A DNA stretch of 37,354 bases, from the NCBI GenBank assembly GCA_024682655.1, contig JAIKYZ010000126.1:1-37354 (forward strand), written 5' to 3'. A model generated the notes under the pieces. The model saw only the letters and a program-made list of their open reading frames with translations, was not told the DNA's origin and searched no databases. The position numbers were made by a program, and so were the translations under genes. Source of the stretch: Treponema sp. GTDB lineage: Bacteria; Spirochaetota; Spirochaetia; Treponematales; Treponemataceae. Every line of letters starts with the position of its first letter. Positions within the stretch are counted from its first letter, which is position 1. Shown piece after piece: positions 32,845-37,354 of the stretch.

Positions 32845-33603
32845 ATGAGTTTTATAACCGCCTTTCTTATTATTTGTATGGTTTTGCCAGCTTCTTTGGC
32901 AAATATTATTGTTTATCCTTTTTCTAAAAAATTAAGTATCAAGATTTCTGATTATATAATTAAAGTTTTAGCTCCAACTTTGTTTGCACTTTTAAAAACT
33001 TATAGAAAATTTAATTTTTGGGGATATTCAGAAAGTAAAAAAGATTTGCCCCAGCAATTTATGGTTATTAGTAATCACCAGAGCCTTTTAGACATCCCTT
33101 GTCATATGAAATTTTTCCATGAAAAAAATCCGCGCTTTGTAGCTAAAGATTCTTTGGCAAGACACGTTCCATTAGTTTCTGAAATGCTTAGATCTCAGCA
33201 GCACTGTACAATTCCAAGAACTGCAAGACCAATGGAAGCAATGAAATATATCGAAAAATTTGGTCACAGGGTTGTAGAAAGAAATCAGATTCCTTTTTTA
33301 TTTCCAGAGGGAACCAGAACAAAAGATGGAAATGTAGGTAAATTTTATTCTGCCGGTTTTAGAAAATTAACAGAAGCTACAGGACTTCCTGTTGTTGTTT
33401 GTGCCCTTGATGGGGGCTGGCAGTTAAGAGATTTGAAAAAGTTCTTTTACAATATAAATAAGGGTTGTTACCGGGTAAAAGTATTAAAGGTTTATGATTC
33501 CCCTAAAACTAAAGAAGAGTGTAATAAAATCCTTGAAGAATCTAAAATTATGATTGAAAATCAGGTAAAAGAATGGCGTTCTATGCCTGCAAGCCAAAGA
33601 TAA
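32845..33603 (+). CDS. plsC: 1-acyl-sn-glycerol-3-phosphate acyltransferase
   Basis: A 252-residue membrane acyltransferase that makes phosphatidic acid from lysophosphatidic acid. An N-terminal hydrophobic segment (about 4-25) precedes the HX4D catalytic motif NHQSLLD (H78, D83), the PRFVAKDSL block, and the glycerolipid-binding FPEGTRTKDG (153-162). It has a TTGGAGC ribosome-binding site. A possible promoter with TATAAT (32809-32814) but a poor -35 lies just upstream. It is followed by a terminator shared with the zinc-ribbon gene. Confidence 0.92.
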   Translation: MSFITAFLIICMVLPASLANIIVYPFSKKLSIKISDYIIKVLAPTLFALLKTYRKFNFWGYSESKKDLPQQFMVISNHQSLLDIPCHMKFFHEKNPRFVAKDSLARHVPLVSEMLRSQQHCTIPRTARPMEAMKYIEKFGHRVVERNQIPFLFPEGTRTKDGNVGKFYSAGFRKLTEATGLPVVVCALDGGWQLRDLKKFFYNINKGCYRVKVLKVYDSPKTKEECNKILEESKIMIENQVKEWRSMPASQR

Positions 33604-33641
33604 AGTAAAAAGATAAAATCAGTAATAGAAAAATAAATAAA

Positions 33642-33682
33642 AAAAAGACTGTGTAGTTCATGATTCTACACAGTCTTTTTTC
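33642..33682. terminator. Bidirectional terminator between plsC and the zinc-ribbon gene
   Basis: GACTGTGTAG (33647-33656) pairs with CTACACAGTC (33666-33675), flanked by an A run and a T run, so it can end transcription from both sides. Confidence 0.9.
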
Positions 33683-33737
33683 TTTCATATAAAATACATA
33701 AAAAAATTATATGAAAAAGGATCTAAACAATTAAATA

Positions 33738-33911
33738 TTATTTAAAATCCTTTGGACGTCTTTCAACACGTTTACATTTCTGGCATTCTGCCTGATTTTT
33801 GATTCTGCCATTACTAATCATAGTTTTCATGATGATTTCACCACCACAGTCAGGGCAGATGAATTTGTGTGTTGCAACAGTTGTACGAGAGTTTTTACTA
33901 GCTCCAGCCAT
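33738..33911 (-). CDS. Small zinc-ribbon protein
   Basis: A 57-residue basic protein with two CxxC knuckles, FICPDCGG (C19, C22) and AECQKCKR (C43, C46), spaced to bind one zinc. The start ATG at 33911 is set by GGAGG 6 bases upstream, on top of an in-frame ATG at 33941 that has no such site. It is not ribosomal L31, L33 or L36 by sequence. The basic composition and divergent position relative to rpsT suggest an RNA- or ribosome-linked role, but that is inference. It has a strong promoter of its own. Confidence 0.75.
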   Translation of the reverse strand: MAGASKNSRTTVATHKFICPDCGGEIIMKTMISNGRIKNQAECQKCKRVERRPKDFK

Positions 33912-33943
33912 TATGTGCCTCCAATCGAATATTCGTATCAAAT

Positions 33944-33972
33944 ATAATACTGGGATAAGGATTTAGTGTCAA
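33944..33972 (-). promoter_or_regulatory. Promoter of the zinc-ribbon gene
   Basis: On the minus strand: consensus TTGACA (33972-33967), 17 bp, TATTAT (33949-33944). It is back to back with the rpsT promoter. Confidence 0.75.
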
Positions 33973-34002
33973 TAATATGTGAGGAAAATATATTTTATAG
34001 AT

Positions 34003-34031
34003 TTGACATAAAATATTTAATTTGATATATT
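34003..34031 (+). promoter_or_regulatory. Promoter of rpsT
   Basis: Consensus TTGACA (34003-34008), 17 bp, TATATT (34026-34031). The leader of about 29 bases carries GGGGGA before the ATG. Confidence 0.78.
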
Positions 34032-34066
34032 GATTTGAGTTATTAAATATTTTTTGGGGGATTCGA

Positions 34067-34345
34067 ATGGCTGGAAAACAGACATCTGCTGAAAAAAGAT
34101 ACGCACAGAGCGAAGTTCGCAGACTTCATAATAAAGCTATTAAAAGTACATGTAAGACTTATGCAAAACAGTTTGTAGAAGCTGTAATGGCAAAAGACGA
34201 GAAGTTGGCAGAAGAAAAATACAAGCAGCTTCAGAAAGAACTTGATAGTGCAAGAAGTAAGGGCGTAATGACAAGAAATGCAGTATCACGTAAGAAGTCA
34301 AGAATGATGAATCTTTTTAATGCTACATTCAAAGCAGCAAAATAA
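34067..34345 (+). CDS. rpsT: 30S ribosomal protein S20
   Basis: A 92-residue, lysine- and alanine-rich helical protein that binds 16S rRNA in the 30S subunit. It matches S20 across its length: TSAEKRYAQSEVRRLHNKAIKST near the N-terminus and KGVMTRNAVSRKKSRMMNLFNATF near the end. It has GGGGGA 5 bases before the ATG. It has its own promoter and terminator. An HU-like gene follows. Confidence 0.96.
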   Translation: MAGKQTSAEKRYAQSEVRRLHNKAIKSTCKTYAKQFVEAVMAKDEKLAEEKYKQLQKELDSARSKGVMTRNAVSRKKSRMMNLFNATFKAAK

Positions 34346-34369
34346 AAATAAGATTTAAACTTTTTTGGA

Positions 34370-34405
34370 AATCCAGTTGGAGTTTTCTTCAACTGGTTTT
34401 TTTTT
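34370..34405 (+). terminator. Intrinsic terminator after rpsT
   Basis: CCAGTTGGAG (34373-34382) pairs with CTTCAACTGG (34387-34396; one G-U), followed by a T run to 34405. Confidence 0.88.
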
Positions 34406-34434
34406 GATATTATAAAAAGATAAAAATTAAAAAA

Positions 34435-34752
34435 ATGAAAGATAAAATTACAAAAAACGATCTGATAGACAAGATTTATTCAAAGTCAAATAAAAAAATC
34501 GAAAGACAAGTTATACAGGCTGTAGTAGAAGATTTTATTTCTTCACTCAAGGGATCTTTAGAAGATGGTGCTACAATTGAATTGCGTGGTTTTGGAACTT
34601 TTGAGCCACGTTTAAGAAAAGGTAGAAGTGTAGCTCATAATCCAAAAACCGGAGAAAAAGTTTCTGTAGAGCCACATTATGTTGCAGCCTTTAGGGCAGG
34701 AAAAGAATTAAAGGCAAATCTCTGGGATTTAAAGAATAAGGATGATAAATAA
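34435..34752 (+). CDS. HU/IHF-family DNA-binding protein
   Basis: A 105-residue nucleoid protein. The core has TKNDLIDKIYSKSNKK, the dimer helix QAVVEDFISSLKGSLEDG, IELRGFGTFEPRLRKGR and the intercalating NPKTGEKV turn (AHNPKTG where GRNPxTG is usual). The basic C-terminal ~12 residues extend past the usual 90-100. There is no Shine-Dalgarno. A possible TATTAT -10 (34408-34413) overlaps the end of the preceding terminator, with a poor -35. HU and IHF subfamilies cannot be told apart safely here. Confidence 0.88.
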   Translation: MKDKITKNDLIDKIYSKSNKKIERQVIQAVVEDFISSLKGSLEDGATIELRGFGTFEPRLRKGRSVAHNPKTGEKVSVEPHYVAAFRAGKELKANLWDLKNKDDK

Positions 34753-34763
34753 GTCAAAAATAA

Positions 34764-34792
34764 TTGATAATCATCTTAAATCTTGTTAAAAT
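34764..34792 (+). promoter_or_regulatory. Promoter of the second bactofilin
   Basis: TTGATA (34764-34769), 17 bp, TAAAAT (34787-34792): the same hexamers as the promoter of the first bactofilin at 758-786. A short leader with GGGA precedes the ATG at 34813. Confidence 0.6.
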
Positions 34793-34812
34793 CTACTTAG
34801 TGGGAATTACTT

Positions 34813-35238
34813 ATGGCAGATAAAAATCTAGAAAAAAGAAATATCACAGTTTTTGGAGAAGAAACCGAATTTGATGGAATTCTTGAATTTAAAGACAGAA
34901 TTGTAATTACCGGAAAATTTAATGGTAAAATTAATGCTCCAAGTGGTGATTTGGAAATTGATAAAAATGCCGTTTGTAATGTTGAAAGTATCGACGTTAA
35001 TTCAATTGTAATTTCTGGTCAGTTAAAAGGTGATATCAATGCAAATGAAAGAGTAGAAATCTGTTCTGGTTCTACTGTAGATAGTAATATTAAAACTGCC
35101 AGAATTAGAATTGCTAATAATGTTGATTACAAGGGAAATGTAAAAATGCTGGACAAGGAACCTGAGATTGATTTGTTTACCGTAGCTTCTCAGGAATATA
35201 AGAAATCACTTCTTGTTCATTCTGATGCTATAAAATAA
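34813..35238 (+). CDS. Bactofilin (second copy, diverged)
   Basis: A 141-residue bactofilin. The beta-helix core (about residues 18-115) has repeats GILEFKDRIVITGKFNGKINA, LEIDKNAVCNVESIDVNSIVISGQLKGDINA and VEICSGSTVDSNI. A charged, non-repeat C-terminal tail (about 116-141, with PEIDLFTVASQEYKKS) is absent from the copy at 795-1151, so the two are not recent duplicates. There is no signal peptide. It lies between an HU-like gene and rho, with its own promoter. It probably forms or joins a cytoskeletal filament; the partner is unknown. Confidence 0.87.
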   Translation: MADKNLEKRNITVFGEETEFDGILEFKDRIVITGKFNGKINAPSGDLEIDKNAVCNVESIDVNSIVISGQLKGDINANERVEICSGSTVDSNIKTARIRIANNVDYKGNVKMLDKEPEIDLFTVASQEYKKSLLVHSDAIK

Positions 35239-35248
35239 TTTTGGTAAG

Positions 35249-35277
35249 TTGACAAAGAATTAAATTAATAAGATAAT
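35249..35277 (+). promoter_or_regulatory. Promoter of rho
   Basis: Consensus TTGACA (35249-35254), 17 bp, GATAAT (35272-35277), the same hexamers as the flaA promoter. The start near 35284 leaves a leader of about 109 bases, A/U-rich with no clear stem-loop, which may allow leader control of rho (inference). Confidence 0.75.
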
Positions 35278-35392
35278 AAAAAAAATCAGTTATACCTATT
35301 TCAAGGCAATTAATTCCCAGAAAATAAATATTATAGAATATAAAAAAATCAAATAAATTTTAATAAAATCTTACTTTACGGAGTATTTTTAA

Positions 35393-37162
35393 ATGGCAGT
35401 ATTGCGAAAACGTCGTGCAGATGGCGTAGAAGGTAATGAAGAAGCTAAAGATGAACAGGCCACTTTAGATTTTGGCTTAAATGAGGAAAATAAGGCTTCA
35501 GAAGTTTCAGAAAATGAAAAATCAGATGCAGCAGAAGAACCTGCAAAAATTGTGGTAAAACGGAAAAGAGTTGTAAAAAAAGTTGAAAAAGCTTCAGAAG
35601 AAGAAAGCGAACAATCCGAAGAAAAAAATCAAGAAAATACAGAAAGTGAACATCCTGAAGAATCTGTAAACGAAGACAATTCAGAACAACATAACCACGA
35701 AAATTCCCAGTCTAGAAAAAGCAATCAAAACGGAAGAAATAATTTTAATAATAGAAAAAATACAAACCAGCAGCGTAAAGGTTTTGTAAGAAATTATCCT
35801 GTACCATCTGGAGAAGTTTCTGAAGCTGTTGCGGCTCAGGCGGCTTTGGCTGCAGCGTCAGCCCCAGATGATAATACAAATAAACCTAAACTTTTAATTA
35901 ATGATCTTACCTTAAAGAGTATGCCAGAACTTCGTGATATGGCCAGAGAATATGGTTTTACAGAAGATGATTTGGCTCCTATGAAAAAGCAGGATCTTAT
36001 TTTTGTAATTCTTAAAGCCCATACTGAACACGGCGGAATTATTTTTGCTTCTGGTGCCTTGGAAATCCTTCCTGATGGATACGGATTCCTTCGTTCTCCT
36101 CAGAACAATTATCTTCCAGGTCCAGATGATATTTATATTTCACCAAGTCAGATTCGTTTATTTAATCTTAAGACTGGTGATACTGTTTACGGTCAGACAA
36201 GATCTCCTAAAGAAGGCGAAAGATTCTTTGCACTTTTAAGAATTGAAAGTGTAAACTTTGATGAACCACGTATTGCACAAACTCGTGTCCCTTTTGAAAA
36301 TCTTACACCTTTGTATCCAGATGAAAAACTTAGACTTGAAACTGTATCTACAGAAGTTTCTACCCGTATTGTAGATTTGTTTGCACCAATTGGAAAAGGT
36401 CAGCGTTTATTGATTGTTGCCCCTCCAAAAGCCGGTAAAACAATTCTTATGCAGAAAGTTGCAAATGCCATTACAGCAAATAATCCAGAAGTATATTTAA
36501 TTGTTCTTTTAATTGATGAACGTCCTGAGGAAGTTACCGAAATGGAAAGGGCAATCAAGGGGGAAGTAATTTCTTCTACTTTTGATGAACAGGCCACAAG
36601 ACACGTTCAGGTTGCAGAAATGGTTTTGGAAAAGGCAAAACGTCTTGTAGAACACAAAAGAGATGTAGTAATTCTTTTGGATTCAATTACTCGTCTTGCC
36701 CGTGCTTATAACCAGACAGTTCAAACCTCTGGAAAAGTTCTTTCTGGTGGTGTTGATTCAAATGCTTTATTTAAACCTAAGAGATTCTTTGGTGCTGCTC
36801 GTAATGTTGAAGAAGGCGGTTCTCTTACAATTATTTCTACAGCTTTGATTGAAACTGGTTCTCGTATGGATGAAGTTATTTTTGAAGAATTCAAGGGTAC
36901 AGGAAACTCTGAAATTGACCTTGATCGTAAACTTTCAGAAAGACGTGTATTCCCTGCAATCAATATCAAAAAATCTGGAACTCGTAAAGAAGAATTACTT
37001 CTTACAGAAAATGAATTACAGAAGATTTGGGTTTTACGAAAAGTTCTTAATCCAATGGAAGATATTGAAGCAACCGAGTTGATTATTGAAAGAATGAAAA
37101 AGACTAAGACAAATGATGCCTTCCTTGCCAGTATGAATGTTGGTACTGCAGGAATGGAGTAA
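35393..37162 (+). CDS. rho: Transcription termination factor Rho with long N-terminal extension
   Basis: A 589-residue hexameric RNA helicase that ends transcription. Residues 1-~165 are an extra low-complexity region: acidic Glu/Ser-rich runs, a basic patch [13 protein letters not shown] (54-66), an Asn/Arg/Gln-rich part (108-130) and an Ala-rich part. From ~167 the usual Rho follows: N-domain [21 protein letters not shown]-binding [16 protein letters not shown], Walker A APPKAGKT (~342-349), Walker [17 protein letters not shown]-loop [20 protein letters not shown] and [22 protein letters not shown]. Usual length is about 420. CGGAG lies upstream of the ATG. Confidence 0.96.
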   Translation: MAVLRKRRADGVEGNEEAKDEQATLDFGLNEENKASEVSENEKSDAAEEPAKIVVKRKRVVKKVEKASEEESEQSEEKNQENTESEHPEESVNEDNSEQHNHENSQSRKSNQNGRNNFNNRKNTNQQRKGFVRNYPVPSGEVSEAVAAQAALAAASAPDDNTNKPKLLINDLTLKSMPELRDMAREYGFTEDDLAPMKKQDLIFVILKAHTEHGGIIFASGALEILPDGYGFLRSPQNNYLPGPDDIYISPSQIRLFNLKTGDTVYGQTRSPKEGERFFALLRIESVNFDEPRIAQTRVPFENLTPLYPDEKLRLETVSTEVSTRIVDLFAPIGKGQRLLIVAPPKAGKTILMQKVANAITANNPEVYLIVLLIDERPEEVTEMERAIKGEVISSTFDEQATRHVQVAEMVLEKAKRLVEHKRDVVILLDSITRLARAYNQTVQTSGKVLSGGVDSNALFKPKRFFGAARNVEEGGSLTIISTALIETGSRMDEVIFEEFKGTGNSEIDLDRKLSERRVFPAINIKKSGTRKEELLLTENELQKIWVLRKVLNPMEDIEATELIIERMKKTKTNDAFLASMNVGTAGME

Positions 37163-37192
37163 TTAATTTGTAAAGTAATTTAGAATTTTTGG

Positions 37193-37227
37193 AAAGCGGT
37201 GATTTTTAATCATCGCTTTTTTTTTTT
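37193..37227 (+). terminator. Intrinsic terminator after rho
   Basis: AAAGCGGTGATT (37193-37204) pairs with AATCATCGCTTT (37208-37219; one G-U), then a T run to 37227. Confidence 0.9.
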
Positions 37228-37303
37228 CGGGAGAATTCTCCTAATTTTTTAATTAATCTTCTTAATAAGTGTCTAAATAAAAAAAATCCATTAAAATATA
37301 AAT

Positions 37304-37354
37304 ATGAAGGCAAAGAAATTTTTATTTTTGATTTTAATTATTGCTTCTACTTTT
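37304..37354 (+). CDS. Start of a secreted or membrane protein (cut by the window end)
   Basis: The first 17 codons read MKAKKFLFLILIIASTF, a typical signal-peptide or membrane start (two lysines then a hydrophobic run). A TAAAAT hexamer (37292-37297) ends 6 bases before the ATG and there is no Shine-Dalgarno. Nothing more can be said as the gene continues past the window. Confidence 0.55.
   Translation, partial: MKAKKFLFLILIIASTF

Noticed and set aside
33738..33911. Ribosomal protein L31 or L33 as identity of the small zinc protein
   Set aside because: Only the CxxC pairs agree; the surrounding sequence does not match those families.
37230..37241. Palindrome GGAGAATTCTCC after the rho terminator
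   Set aside because: It is a short perfect palindrome without a T run or a nearby gene it would clearly control; too little to call an operator.

Overview
The window looks like the chromosome of a low-GC, host-associated Treponema (Spirochaetes). The reasons are a FlaA-type periplasmic flagellar sheath protein, a spiro-SPASM family protein, the amidase-GerMN-flaA gene order that I recall from Treponema pallidum, two bactofilins, and AT-rich codon use throughout. I see no insertion sequence, phage gene, CRISPR array or integrase. Most of the DNA is housekeeping or conserved spirochete sequence. The first 82 bases are an exact inverted copy of bases 137-218, which looks like a fold-back artefact at a contig end.

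Layout. 1-3260 (+): RluA-type pseudouridine synthase, bactofilin, a TPR protein and mtaB. 3341-3413: tRNA-Pro(UGG). 3554-5308 (-): thrS without a TGS domain. 5463-6885 (+): hslO (Hsp33) and ssrA (tmRNA) with an unusually long predicted tag. 6950-9565 (-): a partner-switching module (anti-sigma-type kinase, STAS antagonist, membrane GAF-PP2C phosphatase). 9752-12815 (-): a ParB-like protein, a metallophosphoesterase, and a TPR protein fused to an Mrr-like domain. 12928-15921 (+): two exported or membrane TPR/coiled-coil proteins. 15929-19404 (-): xseA-xseB-mutL.

19462-27633 (+) is the most interesting stretch. It is a tight run of spiro-SPASM protein, GT2-like protein, a three-domain SpsF/PseG-like/methyltransferase fusion, an ATP-grasp ligase, a murein amidase and a GerMN protein. 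It is followed directly by flaA with its own strong promoter. I infer a sugar-activation and modification pathway, possibly for a surface or flagellar glycan. This is a hypothesis; no substrate can be read from the sequence.

28881-37354: a RelA/SpoT-like synthetase fused to TPRs, tRNA-Glu(UUC), a JAMM-DinG helicase fusion, plsC, then a small zinc-ribbon gene (-) divergent from rpsT, an HU-like gene, a second bactofilin, rho with a ~165-residue acidic/basic extension, and the first 17 codons of a secreted protein cut by the window end.

Regulation. Many promoters fit a sigma-70 pattern with 17-bp spacers. Intrinsic hairpin terminators follow tRNA-Pro, ssrA, flaA, tRNA-Glu, plsC, rpsT and rho, and thrS on the minus strand. 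Several genes have no Shine-Dalgarno and a -10 box 5-8 nt before the start codon, which suggests leaderless transcripts. No stretch over 300 bases lacks a gene; the larger gaps hold the RNA genes and promoters listed.
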